NCBI GenBank assembly: GCA_964428075.1
Contig: CAYRWQ010000004.1
Span: forward strand, 1-40,957
Reading direction: 5' to 3'
DNA: 40,957 bases
Origin: JAGOSP01 sp964428075
GTDB lineage: Bacteria > Patescibacteriota > Minisyncoccia > Moranbacterales > UBA1568
The notes under the pieces were generated by a model that saw only the letters and a program-made list of their open reading frames with translations, was not told the origin of the DNA and searched no databases. A program made the position numbers and the translations under genes. Of the stretch, positions 16,867-25,282 are shown in pieces; the stretch's first letter is position 1, and every line of letters starts with the position of its first letter.

Positions 16867-19734
16867 ATGTCTATGCAACGAAGTTACCAGCCGGCGATCA
16901 TTGAAAAGAAGTGGCAGAAGCTTTGGGAAGAAACGGGCGTGTATCGTCAGTATTCTCGGAAGAAGAAATTTTATGTTTTGGATATGTTCCCGTATCCTTC
17001 TGGTGCCGGGTTGCATGTCGGACATCCGCGTGGATATATTGCGACGGATGTTATGGCACGTTTGAAGCAACTCCAGGGATATGGAGTGCTTCATCCGATG
17101 GGGTGGGATGCTTTTGGTTTACCGGCAGAACAGTATGCTTTAAAGAATAAGCTACATCCGAGCATGTCGGTGAAGAAGAACATCGCGACGTTCAAGAAGC
17201 AGTTGACGAAGATTGGTTTCACTCACGACTGGGAACGGGAGATCGATACGACGGATCCGGAATACTACCGGTGGACGCAGTGGATATTTTTGCAGTTTTG
17301 GAAAAATGGTTTGGCATACGAATCCTCTGATCCGATTAATTGGTGCCCGTCGTGTAAGACTGGATTGGCCAATGAGGATCTTGAGCAGGGGAAATGTGAG
17401 CGTTGCGGATCGACGGTGGAAAAGAAGCCTCTACGGCAATGGGTGCTCGCGATGACCAAGTATGCGGATCGTCTTTTAAAAGATCTTGATGATCCGGAGC
17501 TGGAGTGGAGCGGGTCGATTAAGGATCAACAGCGCCATTGGATCGGCCGGAGTGAGGGTGTCGAAATCGTTTTCCCGATAGCCGGAACCGAAAGTGAGCT
17601 CCGGGTTTTCACGACGCGGGTTGATACTATTTTCGGTTGCACCTATGTGGTGGTCGCTCCGGAGCATCCGTTGATCGATACGTTGTCCGTGGATATTTCG
17701 AATCTTCAAGAGGTCCGGAAGTATCTGAAGCAGGCGGCAAGCAAGACCGACCTCGAACGCACGGAGCTCGCCAAGGAAAAGACGGGAATTAAGCTTGAAG
17801 GCATCGAGGTAATCAATCCATTCAACGGAGAGAAAGTCCCGGTGTATGTCGCTGACTATGTGCTTGGAAATTATGGCACTGGAGCGGTGATGGCGGTTCC
17901 CGCTCACGATGAGCGTGACTACGAGTTCGCTGTAAAATATCAATTGCCAGTGCGAAGTGTTATGGCCGCCTATATCCGAATGACTGGGGCCTGTACGCCG
18001 CTTGAGGGGAAAGAAACGACGAGTAAGGACTGCGTGACTGCCTTTATCAAACATCCTACGGAGAAGAAGTATTTAGTGCTTGAATGGCCGGATGGTCACT
18101 CGGTCGGATTTGTCGGAGGTGGGGTTGAAATCGATGAAACTCTTGAGGAGGCGGTATCACGCGAAGTCGTGGAAGAGACAGGTTTTCAAAATTTTTCCAT
18201 CACCGAAACTTTGTTTCCGCATCTTTATGGGCATGGGTATAAGCCAAGGAAGGACGTGAACTGTCATGATCACGATACTTTTTTTCTGATTCAGTTGAAT
18301 GATTTAGAGCGGAAGTCTTCCGAAGAAGACGCAGAGGAACACGCGGTAGTGTGGATGGAAGAGGGTATGGTTTCTGAAAAAATCACCTTGGACCACCATC
18401 GTTTTGTGTGGAAACGATATTTGGAAGTGCAACGGACATTTTGTGAGGACGGTATTCTTGTGAATTCAGGGGAATTCACCGGGTTGGCTTCGGCGGAGGC
18501 ACGTAAGCAGATGACCGCTTGGCTTACGAAGGAGAAGACAGGAAAGAAAACAGTGAATTACAAGATGCGCGATTGGACATTTAGTCGGCAGAGGTATTGG
18601 GGCGAGCCGATACCTTTGATACATTGTGATGCCTGTGGGGTCGTACCGGTGCCCGAGAAAGACTTGCCGGTGTTGTTGCCGAAGGTGAAGTCGTATGAAC
18701 CGACGGGGACGGGAGAATCGCCGCTCGCAGGTATTGCCAAATGGGTGAATACGATCTGTCCGAAGTGTGGAAGTAAGGCGAGACGTGAAACCAATACGAT
18801 GCCGCAGTGGGCGGGTTCTTGCTGGTACTATCTGCGTTTTATCGATCCGAAGAACTCGAAGGCATTGGTAGACAAGAGAAAAGAGGCGAAGATGATGCCG
18901 GTGGATCTCTACGTTGGCGGAACCGAACACGCGACACGACATTTGCTTTATGCGCGTTTTTGGCACAAATTTCTTTTTGATATCAGGGTTGTTTCGGGCG
19001 AAGAACCGTTTAGGAAACTGGTGAATCAGGGACTCATCACCGCATCTGATGGTCGCAAGATGTCGAAGCGTTGGGGGAACGTGGTCAATCCTGATGAAAT
19101 AGTGGCCGATTTTGGAGCGGATGCTTTCCGTTTGTATGAGATGTTTATGGGACCGTTCGGCCAGACGATTGCTTGGAATACGGATGGCGTGGTTGGGACG
19201 CGGCGGTTTCTGGAGAAGGTTTGGAAGCTGCAAGGGAGGGTTTCAAAGAAAACATCACGTGTTTCCGATCGGAGTATGGAGAACCTCTTGCATCAGACGA
19301 TCAGGAAGGTGACAGCCGATATCGAGGATTTTAAATTCAATACGGCCGTGAGTAGTTTGATGGTTTTAGTGAATTCCTTTGAAAAACAGGCATTGATTTC
19401 GTTTCTGCAATATCGAACATTACTTCTCCTGCTTTCGCCTCTTGCTCCGCATATTGCTGAGGAGCTCTGGTCGTGCTTCGGTGATACAAAATCCATTTTT
19501 CTTGCGAAATGGCCAGCGTGGGATGAAAGCAAGACTGTGACCGAGAGTGTAAAGATCGCTGTGCAGGTGAATGGGAAAGTCCGAGCCATTCTTGAGGTTT
19601 CGATGGATGCCAGTGAGGCGATCGTGGAAGAGTTAGCACTCGCTGACACAAAAGTACAGACGTATCTTGCTGGAAAGACGGTACGGAAAGCGATCTTTAT
19701 TCCAGGAAAAATCATGAGTATTGTCGCGAACTAG
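16867..19734 (+). CDS. leuS: leucyl-tRNA synthetase with a Nudix domain inserted in the editing domain
   Basis: This class I synthetase charges tRNA-Leu. The class signatures are HVGH at residues 50-53 and KMSKR at 731-735. The CP1 editing domain keeps its threonine-rich strand TTRVDT (249-254) and the HDERD segment with the Asp that positions the amino group of mischarged residues (347-351). Two zinc-finger-like pairs are seen (CPSC...CERC and CDAC...CPKC). The odd part is residues about 367-526: between LPVRSVM and EDGILVNSGEF, where bacterial LeuRS has a short linker, lies a complete Nudix domain with a perfect box (G418-x5-E-x7-REVVEETGF, ending at 440). Total length is 955, about 150 more than usual for a LeuRS without this insertion. 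The frame is continuous, so this is a true in-frame insertion. Confidence 0.95.
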   Translation: MSMQRSYQPAIIEKKWQKLWEETGVYRQYSRKKKFYVLDMFPYPSGAGLHVGHPRGYIATDVMARLKQLQGYGVLHPMGWDAFGLPAEQYALKNKLHPSMSVKKNIATFKKQLTKIGFTHDWEREIDTTDPEYYRWTQWIFLQFWKNGLAYESSDPINWCPSCKTGLANEDLEQGKCERCGSTVEKKPLRQWVLAMTKYADRLLKDLDDPELEWSGSIKDQQRHWIGRSEGVEIVFPIAGTESELRVFTTRVDTIFGCTYVVVAPEHPLIDTLSVDISNLQEVRKYLKQAASKTDLERTELAKEKTGIKLEGIEVINPFNGEKVPVYVADYVLGNYGTGAVMAVPAHDERDYEFAVKYQLPVRSVMAAYIRMTGACTPLEGKETTSKDCVTAFIKHPTEKKYLVLEWPDGHSVGFVGGGVEIDETLEEAVSREVVEETGFQNFSITETLFPHLYGHGYKPRKDVNCHDHDTFFLIQLNDLERKSSEEDAEEHAVVWMEEGMVSEKITLDHHRFVWKRYLEVQRTFCEDGILVNSGEFTGLASAEARKQMTAWLTKEKTGKKTVNYKMRDWTFSRQRYWGEPIPLIHCDACGVVPVPEKDLPVLLPKVKSYEPTGTGESPLAGIAKWVNTICPKCGSKARRETNTMPQWAGSCWYYLRFIDPKNSKALVDKRKEAKMMPVDLYVGGTEHATRHLLYARFWHKFLFDIRVVSGEEPFRKLVNQGLITASDGRKMSKRWGNVVNPDEIVADFGADAFRLYEMFMGPFGQTIAWNTDGVVGTRRFLEKVWKLQGRVSKKTSRVSDRSMENLLHQTIRKVTADIEDFKFNTAVSSLMVLVNSFEKQALISFLQYRTLLLLLSPLAPHIAEELWSCFGDTKSIFLAKWPAWDESKTVTESVKIAVQVNGKVRAILEVSMDASEAIVEELALADTKVQTYLAGKTVRKAIFIPGKIMSIVAN

Positions 19735-19741
19735 GTAGCAC

Positions 19742-19775
19742 AAAAAAAGCCCCCCGTGATGAGATAGCACGGGGG
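19742..19775 (-). terminator. terminator of the minus-strand gene at 19798-19998
   Basis: CCCCCGTG (19751-19758) pairs with CACGGGGG (19768-19775). The T run is on the minus strand (A7 at 19742-19748), so it serves the converging small gene. leuS has no T-run terminator of its own here, though the hairpin may protect its 3' end. Confidence 0.7.
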
Positions 19776-19797
19776 AAACGAGAAGGGCTACTGTCTT

Positions 19798-19998
19798 TCA
19801 GGTGTCATTAGAATTACGATAGAGCTGGGAGTCCTCTTTATCGGTGAAGAGAAGCACCACGGTCCCTACAAGGCACATACTTGCAGGACCGAAAAACACG
19901 AGGATTTGCTCGATAGTTTGTGGTTGTGAAACCACTGCATGATATACAATGGTGATGCCAGAAATCAGCACAGCGCAAATCAAGAACAATACTCTCAT
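19798..19998 (-). CDS. small two-segment membrane protein, unknown function
   Basis: This 66-residue protein has two hydrophobic segments (about residues 3-20, VLFLICAVLISGITIVYHAV, and 30-50, including LVFFGPASMCLVGTVVLLF) and a polar tail with charged and Asn/Asp residues. The family is not recognised. The ATG at 19998-19996 is chosen because the longer frame adds a polar stretch that would include the leader, and GGGGA lies upstream. It is solitary, with its own promoter (20042-20069) and terminator (19742-19775), and is divergent from glmS. The layout resembles that of the other minus-strand small genes in the window. Confidence 0.6.
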   Translation of the reverse strand: MRVLFLICAVLISGITIVYHAVVSQPQTIEQILVFFGPASMCLVGTVVLLFTDKEDSQLYRNSNDT

Positions 19999-20041
19999 GA
20001 TGTCTTTCCCCGAACAGGACGACAAGATTATCGTCAAAAAT

Positions 20042-20069
20042 ATTATACTATTAATTATAGAATAGTCAA
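20042..20069 (-). promoter_or_regulatory. promoter of the small membrane protein gene
   Basis: On the minus strand TTGACT (20069-20064), 16 nt and a perfect TATAAT (20047-20042). Confidence 0.65.
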
Positions 20070-20180
20070 TAATGCGAATGTTTTTTGTGTGGTAGAGAGG
20101 GAGAAGATATATCTGTTGTGGAAAGGCTCCTGGTGGTATGCTGGGATGAGCGATTCCTCATTCATGTAAGCAGCAATCTT

Positions 20181-22010
20181 ATGTGTGGTATTGTTGGGTA
20201 TTTTGGAAAACGGCCGGCGCGGGAATTTTTGTTGGAGGGCCTTCGACGCTTGGAATATCGAGGGTACGACAGTGCGGGAGTGGCACTGCTGGAGGGCGAT
20301 AAGCTGCAGGTAACTCGGGCAATTGGAAAAGTAGTTGCACTCGAAGGAAAATTAGCCGCGCAGGGGAGCCTAGGTCATATTGGTATTGCGCATACGCGTT
20401 GGGCGACACATGGCAGACCATCTGAAAGAAATGCCCATCCTCACACGGATTGTACGAAGCGTGTGGCGGTGGTACACAATGGCATTATCGAGAATTATGG
20501 TGAATTAAAAGCAGTCCTTGAAAAACAAGGACACAAGTTTCGCTCTGAAACGGACACTGAGGTGATCGCGCATATACTGGAGGAAGAAATGAAGACAATG
20601 AGCTTTGAAGCGGCCTTTGTGAAGACACTCAAGCGTTTACGAGGCGCGTATGCGATCGTGGCGTTGTCAGAATCTGAACCAGAGATATTGCTCGCGGCTC
20701 GATTCTCGAGTCCACTCGTGCTTGGTATTGGTGAGGAAGCATGGTGCGTGGCTTCTGACGTATCTGCTTTGGTAGGAAACGTGAAACGAGTTGTGTATCT
20801 GGATGATCGGGAAGTGGTGCGTATTGGTGCGGATGGATATGTTGTGAAGACCCTCACGAACCGACGGCAGACGAAGGAAGAAATGCCATTAGAGTGGGAT
20901 ACAGAACAGGCGAATCGGGCAGGGTATCCACATTTTATGTTGAAGGAGATTTGTGAGCAACCGAAAAGTTTTGCTGATGCGCTTCGAGGACGTTTGATTT
21001 TCGAAGAAGGACGAGCCAGGTTAGGAGGGTTACAAGTGATCGAGAAGCGTCTCCGATCTATTGATCGTGTTATTATTGTTTCTTGCGGGACATCATATCA
21101 TTCCGGATTAGTTGGGGAGTATATATTCGAGGAATACGCAGGTATTCCGACTGAAGTGGAGATGGCTTCGGAGTTTCGGTATCGCAAACCTCTGCTTGGG
21201 AAGAAGACACTGGTCATTGCTATTTCGCAATCAGGAGAAACGGCGGATACTCTGGCGGCTATTCGTGAAGCAAAGGAGAAGGGCGCATTGACACTTGGTG
21301 TTGTGAATGTGGCAGGGTCTTCTATCGCGAGGGAAACCGATGCAGGCGTGTATTGTCACGCGGGACCAGAAGTCTCTGTCGCGTCAACCAAGGCTTTCAC
21401 TTCACAATTGGCTGTACTCGTACTTCTCTCCTTGTATCTGGGTCGACAACGCGGGCTTTCTCTTATCATGGGCCAACGTATTCTCCGTGAACTTGTTCGT
21501 ATTCCGAAGCAAATGGAGCGGATACTGGAACAGACAGAAACAATACAGCAGTTAGCGCGGAAATATGCACATCAGGCGCACTATCTGTATTTGGGGCGGA
21601 AATATAATTATCCGAATGCCCTGGAAGGGGCGCTGAAGATTAAGGAGATCGCTTATGTTCCGGCTCAGGGTTATCCGACCGGTGAAATGAAGCACGGGCC
21701 TATCGCATTGATCGATGATACCACTCTAGCCCTCATGCTCCTCCCAAAGGATAGTGTGTATGAGAAGAACATGAATGGAATGCAAGAGATACGAGCGCGT
21801 GGTGGTCGGGTATTCGTCATCGGAACTGAAGGAGATACCGCTCTTGCACAACAGGCCACGGATGTTTTTTTGGTGCCGAAAACGCTCGAAATGCTCTCAC
21901 CGATACTGATGGCCATACCATTTCAGCTTTTTGCCTACTATGTCGCCGTGGAGCGTGGGTACGATATCGATCAGCCACGGAATCTTGCCAAGTCAGTGAC
22001 AGTGGAATAA
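20181..22010 (+). CDS. glmS: glutamine-fructose-6-phosphate aminotransferase (isomerizing)
   Basis: GlmS makes glucosamine 6-phosphate from fructose 6-phosphate and glutamine, the entry step to UDP-GlcNAc and peptidoglycan. The ATG at 20181 puts the nucleophilic Cys at position 2 (MCGIVGYFG), which must become the N-terminus; this decides the start over the longer frame from 20085. The class II glutaminase domain covers about residues 1-220 (HTRWATHG, HNGIIENY). Two SIS sugar-isomerase domains follow, with SCGTSYHSG, SQSGETADT and TKAFTSQ in the first and the C-terminal PRNLAKSVTVE ending in the second. The length (609) is standard. A weak extended -10 (TGGTATGCT, 20134-20142) lies upstream. 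No glmS ribozyme is apparent in the 180 nt before the gene. Confidence 0.96.
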   Translation: MCGIVGYFGKRPAREFLLEGLRRLEYRGYDSAGVALLEGDKLQVTRAIGKVVALEGKLAAQGSLGHIGIAHTRWATHGRPSERNAHPHTDCTKRVAVVHNGIIENYGELKAVLEKQGHKFRSETDTEVIAHILEEEMKTMSFEAAFVKTLKRLRGAYAIVALSESEPEILLAARFSSPLVLGIGEEAWCVASDVSALVGNVKRVVYLDDREVVRIGADGYVVKTLTNRRQTKEEMPLEWDTEQANRAGYPHFMLKEICEQPKSFADALRGRLIFEEGRARLGGLQVIEKRLRSIDRVIIVSCGTSYHSGLVGEYIFEEYAGIPTEVEMASEFRYRKPLLGKKTLVIAISQSGETADTLAAIREAKEKGALTLGVVNVAGSSIARETDAGVYCHAGPEVSVASTKAFTSQLAVLVLLSLYLGRQRGLSLIMGQRILRELVRIPKQMERILEQTETIQQLARKYAHQAHYLYLGRKYNYPNALEGALKIKEIAYVPAQGYPTGEMKHGPIALIDDTTLALMLLPKDSVYEKNMNGMQEIRARGGRVFVIGTEGDTALAQQATDVFLVPKTLEMLSPILMAIPFQLFAYYVAVERGYDIDQPRNLAKSVTVE

Positions 22011-22058
22011 AAACGGTTTGTGGGGTAGAATGCGGGGTATTATGGATAATCTCGAACT

Positions 22059-22745
22059 ATGTTGAAAACGACCATTGCACAGTATTTGCCGCTGGAGCGA
22101 CCGCTTATTATTTTTGATCTTGAAACGACTGGACTTTCGGTCGGTGAAGACCGTATCATCGAGATTGCGTACGAGAAAATTTTTCCAAACGGCGAAATCA
22201 TTGCATATTGTCAGCGTCTGAATCCGGGTCGACCGATTCCAGACGTGTCGACACGTATCAATGGTATCCGTGACGAGGATGTGAAAGACATGCCGAGTTT
22301 CGCATCGCTTTGTTTTGAATTCTGGAATGCTTTCGATGGGGCGGATGTTGGTGGGTTCAACGTGATCGGTTTTGACCTCCCTTTTTTGAAAGGGGAATTT
22401 CTTTCTGTCGGTAAAAACTTCGATTATTCCGGGAAGAAAATATTGGACGCTAAGGTGTTGTATCACAAGACTGAAGCGCGGGATATTATGACACCCCGTA
22501 CTTTATCCGCGGCGTGTAGACTCTATTGCGGACGGGAACACGTGAGTGCCCATACAGGCGCCGGTGATGTACGTGTGACAGTCGAGATTCTTGAGAAACA
22601 ATTGGAAAGATACCCGGAGTTTCGAAATTGGAATTATATCGCGGAGTTGCACGGTAATAAAAAATTGCTTGAATCGGTGAAAACCGAACACGCTCCTCTG
22701 GTTACGTTGTCCGGGTCTGGGTCATCGGCGGGAACCCTTTTTTAG
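22059..22745 (+). CDS. DnaQ-like DEDDh 3'-5' exonuclease
   Basis: This 228-residue protein has the three exonuclease motifs of the DEDDh family: FDLETTGL (Exo I), VIGFDLPFL (Exo II) and HTGAGDVRVT (Exo III with the catalytic His and final Asp). RINGIRDEDV after the first motif is also typical of DnaQ and PolC epsilon-type domains. It could be a stand-alone proofreading subunit or an RNase T/oligoribonuclease-like enzyme; sequence alone does not decide. The C-terminal 40 residues are a Ser/Gly-rich tail. It starts 48 nt after glmS, with a possible -10 (TAGAAT) between, and the PAP2 gene begins 9 nt after its stop, so it is likely in an operon with the PAP2 and folD genes. Confidence 0.85.
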   Translation: MLKTTIAQYLPLERPLIIFDLETTGLSVGEDRIIEIAYEKIFPNGEIIAYCQRLNPGRPIPDVSTRINGIRDEDVKDMPSFASLCFEFWNAFDGADVGGFNVIGFDLPFLKGEFLSVGKNFDYSGKKILDAKVLYHKTEARDIMTPRTLSAACRLYCGREHVSAHTGAGDVRVTVEILEKQLERYPEFRNWNYIAELHGNKKLLESVKTEHAPLVTLSGSGSSAGTLF

Positions 22746-22754
22746 GATGTGTCT

Positions 22755-23246
22755 ATGGAGAAACAGTTGGTTTTATTTGGAGCGCAATATTTGTATCTGT
22801 TTATTGTGATTTTGACGGGAGTTTTCGTGTACTCCCGCCCGAAAGAGCTTCGTTTGAAGTTGCTCATCTCTGTGGTTATCGCTTTCCCTCTTACCTATAT
22901 CTTCGCGAAGATTGGCAGTGTTTTTTTTGAGAGCCCACGGCCATTCGTGACTTCAGGAATATCGCCACTTTTTCCGCATGCGGCTGATAACGGTTTTCCG
23001 TCGGATCATACATTGCTTTCTGCGGCTTGTGCTGCCTTGATCCTGTGGAATGAGAAGAGACTAGGTATCTTATTGCTGTGTGTGTCGTTTCTCGTAGGAT
23101 ATTCGCGGGTACTTGCGGGAGTACATCATCCGGTGGATATCGTCGGAAGCGTGGTCATCGCAACTGGTGTCGCTTGGGTGGTGTGGCGGTATGTGGTATC
23201 AAGAGTTCAGGAAAAATATTTTTCAGGGAAAGTGGATAATTCATAA
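22755..23246 (+). CDS. PAP2-family phosphatase, probable undecaprenyl-diphosphatase (BcrC-like)
   Basis: This membrane protein of 163 residues has about five hydrophobic segments and the three PAP2 motifs in order: a Lys followed by SPRPF, PSDHTLL (in place of PSGH, as in BcrC-type enzymes) and SRVLAGVHHPVD. These form the phosphatase site on the outer face of the membrane. The likely job is recycling undecaprenyl diphosphate after cell-wall synthesis, which suits the presence of uppS and a polyprenyl synthase in the window; other lipid phosphates are possible. The ATG at 22755 is preferred to the GTG at 22749 as AGGA lies at a better distance from it. folD follows after 12 nt. Confidence 0.85.
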   Translation: MEKQLVLFGAQYLYLFIVILTGVFVYSRPKELRLKLLISVVIAFPLTYIFAKIGSVFFESPRPFVTSGISPLFPHAADNGFPSDHTLLSAACAALILWNEKRLGILLLCVSFLVGYSRVLAGVHHPVDIVGSVVIATGVAWVVWRYVVSRVQEKYFSGKVDNS

Positions 23247-23258
23247 TCTTTGGAACAT

Positions 23259-24122
23259 ATGCAATGGTTGCATGGCAAACCGGTGGCCGATCGAATTCAC
23301 GCTGAAATTCGTGGAAGGGTCAGTCAATTGTCGTTCACACCGAAACTAGCAGTCATTCTCGTAGGTGATGATCATGCCTCACGTCTGTATGTGGGTCTGA
23401 AAGAAAAAGCAGCGATAGCTGATGGTATTGCTTTTCAAATATATTTTTTTACCGAAGATACCAGCGAGGATGAGGTGGTATCAACGATTACGCGACTGAA
23501 TAGTGACACGAGCGTGCATGGCATTCTTGTGCAGTTGCCGCTTCCGAGTACATTGAGCGCGGATCGTGTTATCGGGTCAATTGATCCGGATAAAGATGCT
23601 GACGGTTTCCACACTAAAAATATATCAATGTTTTTGGCTGGTGATGTCAACAAGATGCCTGTTTTTCCTGAGGCGATCATTGAACTCTTGCGTTCGAGTG
23701 AACAACTACTTGGGGGACAATCCGCACTTCTGATTGTGAATTCCGAGTATTTTGGTCGGGTGATGATGAAAGCGTGTGAGAATCAAGGTCTGGTTGGGCA
23801 TATTGTACCCTCGGAGCGTTTGCTCGCGGAGCCAGACATGGCACTCGATGCACGAGTGCTTGTGAGTGCTTGTGGTACGTCGCGTCTTATCGGGAGAGCG
23901 AACATTTTTCCGAATACCATCATTATTGATGGTGGGATTACTAAGAATGAGGTAGGTGAAACGGTCGGAGATGTTGATGCCGAGGGTATGGATTCGTGTA
24001 CCGCGTTCCTCTCTCCGGTACCGGGTGGCGTCGGTCCGGTGACGATTGCTTGTCTGCTTCGGAAAGTGGTCAGTTTAGCGGAAGAAAAGCAAAAGTCACG
24101 AGGAAACTCGATTTCCTCGTGA
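23259..24122 (+). CDS. folD: FolD-like methylenetetrahydrofolate dehydrogenase/cyclohydrolase, divergent cofactor half
   Basis: FolD interconverts methylene-, methenyl- and formyl-tetrahydrofolate. The catalytic half is well kept: SRLYVGLKEKA with the essential Lys, GILVQLPLP, DPDKDADGFH with the folate-binding Asp, and PVPGGVGPVT. The NADP-binding half is unusual: the family's PCTPxG motif reads PVFPEA and the Rossmann motif GRSxxVGxP reads VNSEYFGRVM. This may change or weaken dehydrogenase activity while leaving cyclohydrolase activity. The ATG at 23259 gives MQWLHGKPVAD, matching the usual start; a TTG at 23250 would add three residues. A -10-like CATAAT at 23242-23247 lies 11 nt before the ATG. 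The stop codon TGA lies inside the terminator stem. Confidence 0.85.
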   Translation: MQWLHGKPVADRIHAEIRGRVSQLSFTPKLAVILVGDDHASRLYVGLKEKAAIADGIAFQIYFFTEDTSEDEVVSTITRLNSDTSVHGILVQLPLPSTLSADRVIGSIDPDKDADGFHTKNISMFLAGDVNKMPVFPEAIIELLRSSEQLLGGQSALLIVNSEYFGRVMMKACENQGLVGHIVPSERLLAEPDMALDARVLVSACGTSRLIGRANIFPNTIIIDGGITKNEVGETVGDVDAEGMDSCTAFLSPVPGGVGPVTIACLLRKVVSLAEEKQKSRGNSISS

Positions 24123-24130
24123 CAGGTTTT
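24097..24130 (+). terminator. terminator overlapping the folD stop codon
   Basis: CACGAGGAAA (24097-24106) pairs perfectly with TTTCCTCGTG (24112-24121) around 5 nt, followed after ACAGG by TTTTT. The last folD codons and stop are part of the stem. Confidence 0.75.
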
Positions 24131-24215
24131 TCGTGAAAGGATTTCAGAAGGTCAGTTACACAGGCCGAGTATAAAACCACATCGGCTTGACCAGGGGAGC
24201 TGATTTTTGTTTGTG

Positions 24216-24298
24216 TGCCGCGGGAGAGACTCGAACTCTCATGATATCGCTATCGCGGGATTTTGAGTCCCGTATGTCTACCATTCCATCACCGCGGC
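24216..24298 (-). tRNA. tRNA-Leu (anticodon CAA)
   Basis: The minus strand folds into a full cloverleaf: acceptor GCCGCGG/CCGCGGC, a D-arm with GGTAGAC, an anticodon arm with the loop CTCAAAA (anticodon CAA, reads UUG), a long variable arm as expected for tRNA-Leu, and a GTTCGAGTC T-loop. The discriminator is A. The CCA end is not encoded, so a nucleotidyltransferase must add it. It lies opposite to folD and parA. Confidence 0.93.
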
Positions 24299-24363
24299 AG
24301 ATTGTCCTTTGTGATCTTGAAGAGGGGAATACGCCCCGATTCAATTCTTTTCAGCATAGAAAA

Positions 24364-24392
24364 TTGAAGTGTAGCTGTCAATCAGATATACT
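24364..24392 (+). promoter_or_regulatory. promoter of parA, followed by a small hairpin
   Basis: TTGAAG (24364-24369), a 17-nt spacer and TATACT (24387-24392). The transcript would begin near 24399 with GCAC-TGAA-GTGC and a T run, a small hairpin about 20 nt before the parA start. Confidence 0.65.
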
Positions 24393-24434
24393 AGAGAGGC
24401 ACTGAAGTGCGTTTTTGAAATCATGATGTAAGAT

Positions 24435-25235
24435 ATGGCTCAGATTCTCGGGTTTGTCAATCAGAAGGGTGGCGTAGGGAAAACAACTTCGACCATTAAT
24501 GTTGCTCGTTATCTAGCCGAATTTGGTAAGCGTGTGCTTTTGGTTGATCTTGATCCGCAAGGCAACGCCTCTTCGGGTCTTGGAATCGAGAAGGAAGGTA
24601 TCGAGAAGAATCTGTATCATGCCATGATTCTGGGGACATCATCGCAGGACATTATCTATGCGACTGATACCACAGGTTTACATATTATTCCAGCTGCGCA
24701 AGATTTAGCGGGAGCTGAGATTGAAATGATTCATCTGGATGGTCGTGAGTTTCGACTGCATAATGTGTTGCGAGTCTTGCGACCACATTATGATTATATT
24801 TTGATTGATAGTCCTCCCTCCCTCGGTCTACTCACTATCAATGGTTTAGTGGCGAGTGACGGAGTAGTGATCCCTGTGCAAACTGAATATTACGCACTCG
24901 AAGGTCTGTCTCAGCTTCTTGGGACTATTGAGTTGGTCCGTGAGCGATTACAACCGGAGCTTTCCATTTTCGGAGCATTGCTTACATTGTATGATCGACG
25001 TAACCGCTTAGCGCGGCAGGTCGTGAATGAAGTGCGTGCGCACTTCCCCGGGCCAGTTTTTGAGAGTGTTATTCCGCGTTCGGTGCGGTTGGCTGAAGCC
25101 CCGTCATTTGGAAAGTCGATTTTGGATTTTGACGCTTTTTCGAAAGGCGCGCGAGCGTATAAGAACTTGGTTCGGGAGATTATTGCTCGTGAGTTCCCTC
25201 CTCAGAATATCGGAGAAGGAGAACGTTCGATTTGA
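24435..25235 (+). CDS. parA: chromosome-partitioning ATPase ParA/Soj
   Basis: This 266-residue deviant-Walker ATPase has KGGVGKTT at residues 11-18, the second Lys-containing sandwich dimer residue K11, and the Walker A' sequence LLVDLDPQGN at 35-44. IDSPPSLGLLTING is the Walker B region and RNRLARQV and FGKSILDFD are typical ParA blocks. It binds DNA nonspecifically as an ATP dimer and is released by ParB, moving the chromosome origin. There is no N-terminal DNA-binding domain, so it is the chromosomal (Soj) type. parB follows after 57 nt, with its own promoter overlapping the parA end. No Shine-Dalgarno sequence is seen before the ATG. Confidence 0.96.
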   Translation: MAQILGFVNQKGGVGKTTSTINVARYLAEFGKRVLLVDLDPQGNASSGLGIEKEGIEKNLYHAMILGTSSQDIIYATDTTGLHIIPAAQDLAGAEIEMIHLDGREFRLHNVLRVLRPHYDYILIDSPPSLGLLTINGLVASDGVVIPVQTEYYALEGLSQLLGTIELVRERLQPELSIFGALLTLYDRRNRLARQVVNEVRAHFPGPVFESVIPRSVRLAEAPSFGKSILDFDAFSKGARAYKNLVREIIAREFPPQNIGEGERSI

Positions 25236-25260
25236 TGATTTGTTGATTCCACTTTAAAAT
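25232..25260 (+). promoter_or_regulatory. promoter of parB, overlapping the parA stop
   Basis: TTGATG (25232-25237), a 17-nt spacer and TAAAAT (25255-25260). The -35 overlaps the parA TGA. The transcript would begin near 25267, just before the AGGAGG at 25271. Confidence 0.6.
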
Positions 25261-25282
25261 ACAACTAATTAGGAGGTCTAGA

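Noticed and set aside
18466..19233. A 255-codon minus-strand open frame inside leuS
   Set aside because: Antisense shadow of the synthetase; no coding signature.
20777..20796. Half of a parS-like sequence (ACGTGAAAC) in glmS
   Set aside because: Only one half matches the consensus and it lies in conserved coding sequence.
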